Below, piece by piece: positions 28,715 through 36,914 of a stretch of DNA of 64,000 bases. How positions within the stretch are numbered: position 1 is the first letter of the stretch; each line of letters starts with the position of its first letter. The position numbers and the translations under genes were made by a program. This stretch comes from Oscillospiraceae bacterium. Lineage in GTDB: Bacteria > Bacillota > Clostridia > Oscillospirales > Oscillospiraceae. Location of the stretch: assembly GCA_902790375.1 (NCBI GenBank), contig CADARY010000014.1, forward strand, positions 82,046-146,045, given 5' to 3'. A model generated the notes under the pieces. It saw only the letters and a list, made by a program, of their open reading frames with translations, ran no database searches and was not told the origin of the DNA.

Positions 28715-29174
28715 GAGAAGGCTCCTTTTCCGGGTCGGCGCCGTTGCGATCCTGCTTGCCATTGCGGCCTGCATGATGGTCATCGGCCGGGGACATACGG
28801 TCTATGTCGACAACAAGACCCTGGAGTATAACGGCGAGAGCTACAAGGCGCCCTATCGCGTCAACGTCTATGTGAAGGGCGAGCAGATCGCAAGGCTTGC
28901 CGCGCGTGAACGCGGTATGACCACCAACATCGGTCAGAGATTCAGGATGACGCTCGGTGTGATCGAAGAAAAGGGCGGCGACGAAAAGATGGTCGACGTG
29001 TCTCTGAAGCTTCCCTACAGCATGGACGGCATCATTCTGAACGTACCCGGTTACCTGGCGAATCTGCCTCAGGAGGCCTGGCTGAGTGAGTTTGTCTCCA
29101 CGCCAACCGAGGCGGAGATGCAGGATGAAGAGATTCCCAGCGAAGAGGAAGACCTCCTCGCCGGCGAGTTCTGA
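28707..29174 (+). CDS. DUF6672-like membrane-anchored protein of the transporter operon
   Basis: A 155-residue protein with one N-terminal helix (about 6-27) and an extracytoplasmic domain beginning GHTVYVDNKTLEYNGESYKA. The tail is very acidic (EMQDEEIPSEEEDLL). It resembles proteins labelled DUF6672, which I recall as associated with transporters of this type; that association is from memory. It has a GGAGGAGG ribosome binding site and starts inside permease 2. A role as accessory subunit or assembly factor is inference. A palindromic hairpin follows and probably ends the operon. Confidence 0.7.
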   Translation: MNKRRLLFRVGAVAILLAIAACMMVIGRGHTVYVDNKTLEYNGESYKAPYRVNVYVKGEQIARLAARERGMTTNIGQRFRMTLGVIEEKGGDEKMVDVSLKLPYSMDGIILNVPGYLANLPQEAWLSEFVSTPTEAEMQDEEIPSEEEDLLAGEF

Positions 29175-29190
29175 TCGCTCAAAAAGCACA

Positions 29191-29220
29191 ACAGCCCATG
29201 CCATGGCATGGGCTGTCTTT
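29191..29220 (+). terminator. palindromic terminator of the transporter operon
   Basis: ACAGCCCATGCCA (29191-29203) and TGGCATGGGCTGT (29204-29216) form a perfect 26-base palindrome followed only by CTTT. The short T run makes it a weaker terminator, and pepD starts 18 bases later, so some read-through is likely. Confidence 0.65.
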
Positions 29221-29233
29221 ACAGGAGGAAAAA

Positions 29234-30685
29234 ATGGCAGTATTGCAAGGCTTGAAGCCCGAAAAGGTTTTTGAATATTTTGAAATGCTCTGCTCAGTGC
29301 CGCATGGCTCCGGCAACACAAAACAGATCAGCGATCTGTGCGTCAGGTTTGCACAGGAGCGTGGGCTGCGCTGCAAGCAGGATGAGATGAATAATGTCAT
29401 CATCTGGAAGGACGCGACCCCCGGCTATGAGAATGCCGAGCCGCTGATTCTGCAGGGGCATATCGACATGGTCTGCGCCTCAGAGCCGGACTGCGGCATC
29501 GACATGGAGACCGATGGACTGCGGCTTGTGGTTGACGGAGACTGGGTCAAGGCATATAAGACAAGCCTCGGCGCGGACAACGGCATCGGCGTTGCCATCA
29601 CGATGGCTCTGCTCGACGACGATACCCTCAGGCACCCCCGGCTGGAGGCAGTTTTTACAACCGATGAGGAGACCGGCATGTTCGGCGCGGACAGCGTGGA
29701 TCTCTCCGTGCTGGAGGGGCGCAATCTCATCAACCTCGACTCCGAGGAGGAGGGGTATCTGACTGTCAGCTGTGCCGGCGGCGTACGCGTGGATGCTTTC
29801 TTTCAGGCCGACTGGGAAAAAGCGCCCGACGGCTGGCGCTTTTTTGAGGTCGTGATCGACGGCCTCAAGGGCGGACACTCCGGCGCGGAGATCGACAAGG
29901 GCCGTGCCAGCGCAACCCAGCTCATGGGCCGCTTCCTTTACCGGGCGGAAAAGGAGACGGGTCTTCGCATCGCCTCCATGGAGGGCGGCACGTTCACCAA
30001 TGTCATTCCGCTGTTCTGCCGCTCCGTCGTGGCTGTCCCCGCAGAGAAGGCGGGCTGTTTTGAAGCAATGTGCAAGGCGGATGAGGAGATGTTTCGCAAC
30101 GAATATGCAACACCCGATCCGGGCCTGCGCATGAGATGCGCAGATGCCGAGATGGCAGAGAAGGTGTTCTCTGCGGTAAGAACAAAGGCTCTGCTCGGCA
30201 TGCTGCTGCTTGCCCCCTATGGCGTGGAGGCAATGAGCATGGATATCCCCGGCCTGGTGCAGACCTCCATGAACCTCGGCGTCATCAAAACGGAAGAAGA
30301 GGGGATCGGCCTTTATTTCAGCCTTCGCTCCTCCATCGGCAGTCAGAAGGAGATGCTGGCAGAGCGCCTGCAGGCTCTCTGCACGCTCTTCGAGGCCTCC
30401 TTCTCCACCCATGATCCCTATCCTGCCTGGTCCTTCAAAAAGGAATCCCGTCTGCGCGACGCCATGAGCGCCGCCTGCACGAAAATTCTGGGCAGAGAGC
30501 CTGGCATCACTGCCACGCACGGCGGGCTTGAATGCGGCCTGTTCATGGAAAAGCGGCCGGACTTTGACTGCGTCTCGCTCGGTCCCGACCTGCGCGAGGT
30601 GCACTCTGTGCGTGAGCGTTTAAGCATCAGCTCCACAGAACGTCTGTACAACATCATGCGCAGCTTTATCGAAAACTGGAAATAA
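29234..30685 (+). CDS. pepD: Aminoacyl-histidine dipeptidase (M20 family)
   Basis: A 483-residue cytoplasmic metallodipeptidase (carnosinase-like, PepD). LQGHIDMV near residue 80 contains the first metal-binding His and Asp; DNGIGVAI gives the bridging Asp near 117; and TTDEETGMFGA contains the catalytic Glu pair near 150. ATHGGLECGLF toward the C terminus holds a late His. GAGGAAAAA lies just before the chosen ATG at 29234; an earlier in-frame start at 29198 lies in the terminator hairpin. It releases amino acids from Xaa-His and other dipeptides. Confidence 0.95.
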   Translation: MAVLQGLKPEKVFEYFEMLCSVPHGSGNTKQISDLCVRFAQERGLRCKQDEMNNVIIWKDATPGYENAEPLILQGHIDMVCASEPDCGIDMETDGLRLVVDGDWVKAYKTSLGADNGIGVAITMALLDDDTLRHPRLEAVFTTDEETGMFGADSVDLSVLEGRNLINLDSEEEGYLTVSCAGGVRVDAFFQADWEKAPDGWRFFEVVIDGLKGGHSGAEIDKGRASATQLMGRFLYRAEKETGLRIASMEGGTFTNVIPLFCRSVVAVPAEKAGCFEAMCKADEEMFRNEYATPDPGLRMRCADAEMAEKVFSAVRTKALLGMLLLAPYGVEAMSMDIPGLVQTSMNLGVIKTEEEGIGLYFSLRSSIGSQKEMLAERLQALCTLFEASFSTHDPYPAWSFKKESRLRDAMSAACTKILGREPGITATHGGLECGLFMEKRPDFDCVSLGPDLREVHSVRERLSISSTERLYNIMRSFIENWK

Positions 30686-30738
30686 ACCACGACGGGAGTT
30701 GTCTCAAAATACAACAGCTCCTGTGTTGGGATGAATGT

Positions 30739-30864
30739 CGTAGGGGCCGACGGCCCAGGCCGGCCTCTCTTGACAACAGGCCGCCGGTTATTTGACCGGT
30801 GGCCTGTTGTCAATTCACCTTCTGCCCTCTTTTCGGCGGGTCAATCTGGGGATCTACCCCTACG
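30739..30864. repeat. REP-like intergenic element with GTAGGGG ends and strong internal hairpin
   Basis: CGTAGGGG (30739-30746) and CCCCTACG (30857-30864) are inverted ends of a 126-base element. Inside, TTGACAACAGGCC (30770-30782) pairs perfectly with GGCCTGTTGTCAA (30801-30813), and the stem continues through CCGGT/ACCGG around the loop TATTTG. The remaining intergenic bases 30686-30738 hold nothing else I recognise. The hairpin may also serve as the pepD terminator. Confidence 0.7.
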
Positions 30865-30937
30865 CTTTTGCGGCCATATCCGTTTTGAGTTCATATCCTG
30901 CGCCGCGCCCGCATATCCTTGCCGGGGAGGGGAGCGG

Positions 30938-31528
30938 ATGGACAAACGGCATTTTTTCCTGAGCTTTACGGCGGTCTATCTGACAGCCTGCCTGTATTAC
31001 CGTGCGGCCCTGACCCTGCTGCCCGCGGCGCTGCTTCCGATCGCGGTGCATGAGCTTTCGCATATTCTGGCACTGCGTCTGCTGGGACAGAAGATCACCG
31101 GCCTTACGGCAGACGCGCGGGGACTCTGCATACGCTATCACGGAAGCTGCTCCGACGCGGGACACGTCCTCGCCGCGCTTGCCGGGCCTCTCGGCGGCGC
31201 GCTCTATGCCCTTGTCGGATTCACAGACATTGCGTGTCTCAGGCAAAGCGCGGCGCTGAGTATTCTGCTGACGGCCTTCAACCTCCTGCCGCTGCTGCCG
31301 CTGGACGGGGGACGGGTGTTCAGCATACTGTGCGCCATGACGCTCGGCGAAGAGCGCGGTGCGCGGCTCTATCACGGCGTCAGCACGGTATGTCTCACGC
31401 TCCTGCTCACGGGCGGGGTGTATCTCGCCATATGGAAAAAGAGTACGGCTCTGCTCGCCGCCGCGATCTGGCTGCTGCTTTTTCAAAATGAAGAGGAAGC
31501 ACTTGTAAAAAGCCGGGAAATCATTTAG
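30938..31528 (+). CDS. M50 family metalloprotease, SpoIVFB-like
   Basis: A 196-residue polytopic membrane protein with the zinc-binding VHELSH motif at about residues 37-42 and the second metal site NLLPLLPLDGGR near 117-128. These are the hallmarks of site-2 proteases that cleave within membranes. Size and position just upstream of the TIGR03960 gene resemble Clostridia genes annotated as SpoIVFB-like, which activate a sporulation sigma factor. Whether it serves sporulation here is inference; spoIVFA is not adjacent. The ATG at 30938 follows GGGGAGGGG. Confidence 0.85.
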   Translation: MDKRHFFLSFTAVYLTACLYYRAALTLLPAALLPIAVHELSHILALRLLGQKITGLTADARGLCIRYHGSCSDAGHVLAALAGPLGGALYALVGFTDIACLRQSAALSILLTAFNLLPLLPLDGGRVFSILCAMTLGEERGARLYHGVSTVCLTLLLTGGVYLAIWKKSTALLAAAIWLLLFQNEEEALVKSREII

Positions 31529-31558
31529 AATAGCCCCAAACCGACTGGGGAGAGAAAT

Positions 31559-33394
31559 ATGGACAAGAGACTGGAACGTATCCTGCCCCGCGTGCAGAAG
31601 CCTGCGCGCTATACGGGCGGAGAGTATAATCAGATCATCAAGGATAAAGAGAAGGCGGAGCTGCGTGTCGCCTTCTGTTTTCCGGATACCTATGAGATCG
31701 GCATGTCAAATCTCGGCATGAGCATCCTGTACCACACCATGAACAGTCTGGACTTTGTCTGGTGCGAGCGCGTGTTTGCTCCCTGGGGGGACATGTATGC
31801 GGAGATGAAGAAAGCCGGCATCCCGCTCTACGCGCTGGAGAGCGGAGACAGCCTCGATCGGTTTGACGCGCTGGCCTTTTCCATCGGCTATGAGATGGCC
31901 TATACCACCGTGCTGGATATGATCGACCAGGCGGGACTGCCGCTTCGCTCTGCCGAAAGGCAATCCCTTCTGCCGCTGGTTTTCGCGGGCGGCTCCGCGG
32001 CAGTGAATGCCGAACCGATGGCGGAGTTCATTGACCTCTTCGTCATCGGCGAGGGGGAGGAGATGAATAATGACCTGCTCACGCTTTTGAACCAGGCAAA
32101 GCTTGAAAACTGGTCCAAGCGGGACTTCCTGCGAAAAGCCGCGCAGATCGGCGGCGTATATGTGCCCTCTCTCTACAGCGTTTCATATAACGAAGACGGG
32201 ACCGTCGCTTCGATCACGGCGGAGGAGGGCGCGCCGGAGCGCGTTACCAAGCGTGTAATTGTGGATCTGGACAAGGCCCCCTATCCCACCAGGCCCATCG
32301 TCCCGTCTACCGAGGTCGTGCATGACCGGGTGAATCTCGAGCTTTTTCGCGGCTGTGTGCGCGGCTGCCGCTTCTGCCAGGCGGGCTATATCTATCGCCC
32401 CATCCGCGCCAAGAAGCCGGAGACCCTGATCCGGCAGGGGATCGAGGCGTTGAAAAACACCGGCCATGAGGATGTGACGCTCCTGTCCCTCTCCACCAGC
32501 GATTACCGCCCGCTGCCCGGCCTGTGCGACGGGCTGCTGGACTACTGCGAAAGCCGCAGCATCGGCCTGTCGCTGCCCTCCCTGCGGGCTGACAATTTCT
32601 CCATGGAGATCATGGAAAAGCTCCAGAAGGTGAGGAAAAGCGGCCTGACCTTTGCGGTCGAAGGCGGCAGCCAGCGCCTGCGTGACGCCGTCAATAAAAA
32701 TGTCACGGAGGAGGATCTGCTCAACACCTGCGCCATTGCCTTCGCGGGCGGGTGGAATACGGTCAAGCTCTATTACATGCTCGGCCTGCCCACGGAGACG
32801 GATGAGGACATCATCGGCATTGCGGATATGGCGGGGCGCATCCTCCACTGCTGGCGGGAAAACGCGAAAAACAAAAACCGGGGCGTGAAGATCACGGTCT
32901 CCACCTCCTGCTTTATTCCCAAGCCCCACAGTCCCTTCCAGTGGGAGGCACAGATCAGCAAAGAGGAATATCTCCGGCGGGTCAATCTCCTGCGCAGCAG
33001 CATCAATTCCCGCAACGTGGTCTATAACTGGCATGACGCGGACACCAGTGTTGTGGAGGCTGTGCTCTCCCGCGGGGACAGGCGTCTTGCGCCGGTACTG
33101 GAGGAGGTCTGGAGAGACGGCGGCAGGCTGGAGGCCTGGACCGATTATTTCAGCTTTGATCGCTGGATGCGGGCCCTCGAAAAGCACGGCCTTTCGCCTG
33201 CCTTCTATGCCGAGCGGGAGCGCAGCACCGAGGAGATCCTGCCCTGGGACATGATTGACGTCGGCGTTCGCAAGGAGCATCTCAGGCGGGAGCGGGAAAA
33301 ATGCTACAGCTCCACACTCTCGCCGGACTGCCGGCGCCAGTGCTCCGCCTGCGGAGCGCTGAAGCTCATGGAAGGAGGCAGGTGCGATGGATAA
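31559..33394 (+). CDS. TIGR03960 family B12-binding-domain radical SAM protein
   Basis: A 611-residue protein. The N-terminal part contains the YEIGMSNLGMSILYH block typical of TIGR03960. The radical SAM cluster motif CVRGCRFC lies near residues 266-273. A C-terminal region with a further Cys cluster (CYSSTLSPDCRRQCSACG) follows. The biochemical role of the family is not settled; radical-based RNA or protein modification is likely. It overlaps the TIGR03936 gene by eight bases, a pairing seen widely in Firmicutes. GGGGAGAG precedes the ATG. Confidence 0.93.
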   Translation: MDKRLERILPRVQKPARYTGGEYNQIIKDKEKAELRVAFCFPDTYEIGMSNLGMSILYHTMNSLDFVWCERVFAPWGDMYAEMKKAGIPLYALESGDSLDRFDALAFSIGYEMAYTTVLDMIDQAGLPLRSAERQSLLPLVFAGGSAAVNAEPMAEFIDLFVIGEGEEMNNDLLTLLNQAKLENWSKRDFLRKAAQIGGVYVPSLYSVSYNEDGTVASITAEEGAPERVTKRVIVDLDKAPYPTRPIVPSTEVVHDRVNLELFRGCVRGCRFCQAGYIYRPIRAKKPETLIRQGIEALKNTGHEDVTLLSLSTSDYRPLPGLCDGLLDYCESRSIGLSLPSLRADNFSMEIMEKLQKVRKSGLTFAVEGGSQRLRDAVNKNVTEEDLLNTCAIAFAGGWNTVKLYYMLGLPTETDEDIIGIADMAGRILHCWRENAKNKNRGVKITVSTSCFIPKPHSPFQWEAQISKEEYLRRVNLLRSSINSRNVVYNWHDADTSVVEAVLSRGDRRLAPVLEEVWRDGGRLEAWTDYFSFDRWMRALEKHGLSPAFYAERERSTEEILPWDMIDVGVRKEHLRREREKCYSSTLSPDCRRQCSACGALKLMEGGRCDG

Positions 33395-34046
33395 GCTGCG
33401 CCTTCGCTTTGAAAAAACCGGACGGGCAGTCTATATCTCCCATCTGGATCTGATGCACACCATGCAGCGGGCATTTTCGCGCGCGGAATACGAGCTCAAG
33501 TATTCTGAGGGCTTCAATCCTCACCCGCAGATCTCCATTGCGCTGCCGCTTTCGGTCGGTGTTGAGAGCTTCTGCGAGATCATGGACTTTCGCCTCAGGG
33601 GGGACGCGGACCTCCGCGAGCTGCCCGCAAGGCTCACGGCCGTGATGCCTGAGGGCATCCGGGTCACAGACTGCTATGAGCAGGTGAACAAAACGGCGCT
33701 GCTCAAGTTCCTGGAGATCCGCGGCGCGTTCGAATATGATGACAGACCGCTTGCCGATATGGCGGAAAAGCTGAACCGCTTCTATTCACAGGAGGCGATC
33801 GTGATCGAAAAGAAGACCAAGCGCGGCCAGGGACAGAGCGATATTCGCCCGGCCATTCGGGAGATACGCTTTGCGGCAGGGGAGAAGACGGTCGAGCTCC
33901 GCGCTGTCATCTCCGCTCAGGAGCCGACCCTGAACCCTGCTCTGCTGGCAGACGCCCTCCGACAGCTTGAGCCAGGAATCGCGCCGGATTTTGCCCGCTT
34001 TACAAGAATTGAAAATTATCTGGAGAATATGGAGATTTTTCGGTAA
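33387..34046 (+). CDS. TIGR03936 family radical-SAM-associated protein (DUF2344)
   Basis: A 219-residue protein starting LRLRFEKTGRAVYISHLDLM and continuing with FSRAEYELKYSEGFNPHPQI, both diagnostic of TIGR03936/DUF2344. In other bacteria this domain is fused to the preceding radical SAM protein; here it is a separate, translationally coupled gene. It is presumed to be a partner subunit or substrate-binding module. In many Clostridia the next genes are ribonuclease G and rplU; here rplS follows instead. Confidence 0.92.
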   Translation: MDKLRLRFEKTGRAVYISHLDLMHTMQRAFSRAEYELKYSEGFNPHPQISIALPLSVGVESFCEIMDFRLRGDADLRELPARLTAVMPEGIRVTDCYEQVNKTALLKFLEIRGAFEYDDRPLADMAEKLNRFYSQEAIVIEKKTKRGQGQSDIRPAIREIRFAAGEKTVELRAVISAQEPTLNPALLADALRQLEPGIAPDFARFTRIENYLENMEIFR

Positions 34047-34053
34047 AAACCCC

Positions 34054-34082
34054 TTGCATTGTGCCTGAATGTATGGTAATAT
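34054..34082 (+). promoter_or_regulatory. promoter of rplS
   Basis: TTGCAT (34054-34059), 17-base spacer, TAATAT (34077-34082) preceded by TGG, an extended -10. It starts eight bases after the TIGR03936 stop. Confidence 0.65.
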
Positions 34083-34089
34083 ACTATAG

Positions 34090-34160
34090 CTTGCGCAGGG
34101 AGAACCTGTGCAGCCGCGAATAAGGCGGTCCGCTGTCAAGGCTGCGTCCCTCTGATAAGA
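34090..34160 (+). promoter_or_regulatory. structured 5' leader of rplS (candidate L19 leader)
   Basis: Nested complementary segments are visible: AGGGA (34097-34101) with TCCCT (34147-34151), GCAGCC (34110-34115) with GGCTGC (34140-34145), and CCGC with GCGG inside. The GCGGTCCGCTG stretch resembles what I remember of the L19 ribosomal leader of Firmicutes. Autoregulation by L19 is therefore plausible; the match was made by eye. Confidence 0.55.
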
Positions 34161-34187
34161 ACGTCTATATAAAGGAAGGATCATACA

Positions 34188-34529
34188 ATGGATCTGATTA
34201 AAATTCTCTCCGAGCAGTACACCAAGGATGAACTGCCCGAAATGAACGTGGGCGATACCGTCCGTGTTCTCGTCCGTGTCAAGGAAGGCAACCGCGAGCG
34301 CACCCAGGCTTTCGAGGGCACCATCATTGCCAAGAAGCATGGCGGCATCAATGAGACCATCACCGTCCGCCGCATCTCCTACGGTGTCGGCTGTGAGAAG
34401 GTCTTCCCCGTGCACTCTCCCTCCATCGTCTCTGTCACCACCGTCCGCAAGGGCAAGGTTCGCAGAGCGAAGCTGTACTACCTGCGTGACCGCGTGGGCA
34501 AGGCGGCCAAGGTCAAGGAGCGCCTGTAA
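34188..34529 (+). CDS. rplS: 50S ribosomal protein L19
   Basis: A 113-residue ribosomal protein of normal L19 length. It contacts the 30S subunit at an intersubunit bridge. [25 protein letters not shown] and the later [24 protein letters not shown] are the conserved L19 segments. AAAGGAAGGATCATACA precedes the ATG. It forms a single-gene unit with its own promoter, structured leader and terminator. Confidence 0.98.
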   Translation: MDLIKILSEQYTKDELPEMNVGDTVRVLVRVKEGNRERTQAFEGTIIAKKHGGINETITVRRISYGVGCEKVFPVHSPSIVSVTTVRKGKVRRAKLYYLRDRVGKAAKVKERL

Positions 34530-34540
34530 GACAGATATGC

Positions 34541-34576
34541 AAAAAAGGCATCTTCCTGCGGGAAGGTGCCTTTTTT
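34541..34576 (+). terminator. terminator of rplS
   Basis: AAAAAAGGCATCTTCC pairs with GGAAGGTGCCTTTTTT around TGCG, one wobble, giving a classical A/U-flanked terminator. Confidence 0.92.
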
Positions 34577-34595
34577 GCGGCATAACAAATCCGCC

Positions 34596-34624
34596 TTTAC
34601 AGAATACGGTATTTGCGATACAAT
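34596..34624 (+). promoter_or_regulatory. promoter of the glycan gene island
   Basis: TTTACA (34596-34601), 17-base spacer, TACAAT (34619-34624), about 75 bases upstream of the first glycosyltransferase. Confidence 0.6.
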
Positions 34625-34697
34625 ATAAAATGTATCGGCATATTGGCTCATGCGGGTGCGGCGTTGGACCGGCAGTCAGCAGGGAAGGACAGGGAGC

Positions 34698-36914
34698 ATG
34701 AAAAGAATTGCCTTTTTTCAGGACAATCTGGATGTTGGCGGGATTCAGAAATCCATTATCAATCTCCTGATGAACTTTGATTATCGGGATTATCAGGTGG
34801 ATCTGTATCTGTCTGATGAGAAATGCTTCTGGGATGCCGATTTCCCGAAGGAATTGAACATCAAATATCTGAGGCGTATCCCGCGTCTTTATTCTTTTAT
34901 CCCCTTTGACCTTGCGCGCAGGATGGTCACGCTTGATTTTTCCGATGTGACAGAGCCCTATGATGTCGCCATTGACTTTAATTCCTATCAGTTTTCCTGC
35001 GCTCTCGGCGCCCTGACCGTTCCCGCGAAGCGCAGGGTTATGTGGATTCACAACAATGTAAATGTCAAGCTGGAAAACGAGTGGAAATATCGTGTGCTCT
35101 GGAATAACTTCAAGGATAAATTCAAGTATTACGATGAATTTGTAGGCGTATCCAAGGGGGTGATCGAGCCCTTTATGGAATGCAGCGGGATGTATGATAA
35201 AAAGTTTACCGTCATCCAGAATACGATCGACACCCGCGAAATCTATGAGAAAGCGGCAGAGCCCTGTGATTTTGAGGTGGATCCTTCAAAACTGAATTTT
35301 GTCGCGGTCGGCAGGCTCTGCCACCAGAAGGCCTATGACATCATGCTCGACGAGTTCAGCAGGGTGGTCTCGGTGCGGGAGGATGTGCATCTGTACATCA
35401 TCGGCGACGGGGATAAACGATTGTCTCTGGAGTATCAGCGGGACAGCCTGGGCCTGACAGATTTCGTGACATTTCTGGGGCAGAAAAAGAACCCCTTTGT
35501 TTATATGGACAAGATGGATGCCTTTCTTTCCACCTCCCGGTATGAGGGGCAGCCGCTCAACGTGATGGAGGCCCGGGCCCTGGGCCTGCCCTTGTACTGC
35601 ACAAAAAACCTGGAGCAGTACAGCGAAGGACTTGTGGGGTATGAGGACGTTGCAGAGGCGATGTGCTCAGCCCGCAAGACGCAGAAGCACAGGGACGATC
35701 TGAAGGAATACAACGCTGAAATCATCAGAAGGGTCAAGCAGCTTGCCGAAGCGCCTGCGGAGGAATCGGGCTCCGGGAAGAAGCAGGTCAATATTATCGC
35801 GCTGCATCTTGGCGTGGGCGGCGTGGAGAAGGCGATCATCGGTATGGCAAATCTCTTTGCCGAGCGCTATGACGTTCGATTATACAGCGTTTATAAACTG
35901 CCCGGTACACCCGCTCTGCCGGTCGACCCTCGTGTGAGCGTGCGTTTCCTGCTGCGGGATGTGCCTAACCGGGAAGAATGGAAGGCTGCCGTCCGGTCAA
36001 AAAACCTTCGTGCTTTTCACAAGGAGACGATGCGGAGCATACGCATCCTCACCGGAAAACGCCGGGCTGTGCGTAAGATGATCCGGAATATCACAGAGGG
36101 AGTCATCATCACCACGCGGCATGAGGATAATCTGCCGCTTTCCAAATACGGGGCAAAAAATGTCCTGAAAATCGGACAGCTTCATCATGATCACGCCTTT
36201 GAGCGAAAGTATATCAGGGGCTTCCGATATGGTTACCGGAATCTGGATATTCTGACCCTGCTGACGCCACAGCTTGTGGAGGAGGTCGGGCAGCTCATGG
36301 CGGGGCGCAACAGCCACACAAAGCTTGTCTTCATGCCGAATTTTCTGGAGCATTATCCGCAGCAGGAGGATTTTGGAATCCGGGAAAAAACCGTGCTGGC
36401 TGTCGGCCGTGTGACAGAGGTGAAGCGCTTTCCGCTCCTGGCGGAGCAGTTTGTCCGTCTCCATCCCCGCGTCCCTGACTGGAAGCTGAAAATCATCGGC
36501 GACGGGGACGAGCTGGCCGGGATTCGGGATTTTACAGAAAAGGCAGAGGCACAAAGCTATATTGAGCTGCCGGGTCAGATGAATAATGAACAGGTGGAAC
36601 GAGAGATGCTGCGCGCCTCGATCTTTGCCATGTCTTCCCGTTCGGAGGGCTTTCCCTTTGTGCTGATGGAGGCGCAGAGCTGCGCCCTGCCCATTGTGGC
36701 CTATGATGTCCGGGTCGGCCCCGGCTTTCTTGTGAGCGACAGGGAGAACGGATACCTGGTCCCGGAGGGAAATCGGGAGGAGTACGAGGAAAGACTTGTC
36801 GAGCTGATGGAGGCCCCGGAGCTCAGGGAGCGGATGGGAGAGAACGCACGGCGTCATGCGGCAAGCTTCAGCCGTGAGGCGGTCGCTGAGAAATGGTTTA
36901 CGGTGATAGGATGA
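34698..36914 (+). CDS. Tandem two-domain GT4 glycosyltransferase
   Basis: A 738-residue protein made of two complete GT-B units. Unit 1 (about 1-365) begins with IAFFQDNLDVGGIQKSIINL and has the C-terminal catalytic block SRYEGQPLNVMEARALGLP. Unit 2 (from about 378) begins with IIALHLGVGGVEKAIIG and has SRSEGFPFVLMEAQSCALP. Each holds the E-x7-E pattern of retaining GT4 enzymes. It probably adds two sugars in succession to a surface glycan on the inner membrane face, donors unknown. No signal or membrane segment was seen. ATG at 34698 follows AGGACAGGGAGC. It is ATGA-coupled to the polymerase gene. Confidence 0.88.
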   Translation: MKRIAFFQDNLDVGGIQKSIINLLMNFDYRDYQVDLYLSDEKCFWDADFPKELNIKYLRRIPRLYSFIPFDLARRMVTLDFSDVTEPYDVAIDFNSYQFSCALGALTVPAKRRVMWIHNNVNVKLENEWKYRVLWNNFKDKFKYYDEFVGVSKGVIEPFMECSGMYDKKFTVIQNTIDTREIYEKAAEPCDFEVDPSKLNFVAVGRLCHQKAYDIMLDEFSRVVSVREDVHLYIIGDGDKRLSLEYQRDSLGLTDFVTFLGQKKNPFVYMDKMDAFLSTSRYEGQPLNVMEARALGLPLYCTKNLEQYSEGLVGYEDVAEAMCSARKTQKHRDDLKEYNAEIIRRVKQLAEAPAEESGSGKKQVNIIALHLGVGGVEKAIIGMANLFAERYDVRLYSVYKLPGTPALPVDPRVSVRFLLRDVPNREEWKAAVRSKNLRAFHKETMRSIRILTGKRRAVRKMIRNITEGVIITTRHEDNLPLSKYGAKNVLKIGQLHHDHAFERKYIRGFRYGYRNLDILTLLTPQLVEEVGQLMAGRNSHTKLVFMPNFLEHYPQQEDFGIREKTVLAVGRVTEVKRFPLLAEQFVRLHPRVPDWKLKIIGDGDELAGIRDFTEKAEAQSYIELPGQMNNEQVEREMLRASIFAMSSRSEGFPFVLMEAQSCALPIVAYDVRVGPGFLVSDRENGYLVPEGNREEYEERLVELMEAPELRERMGENARRHAASFSREAVAEKWFTVIG

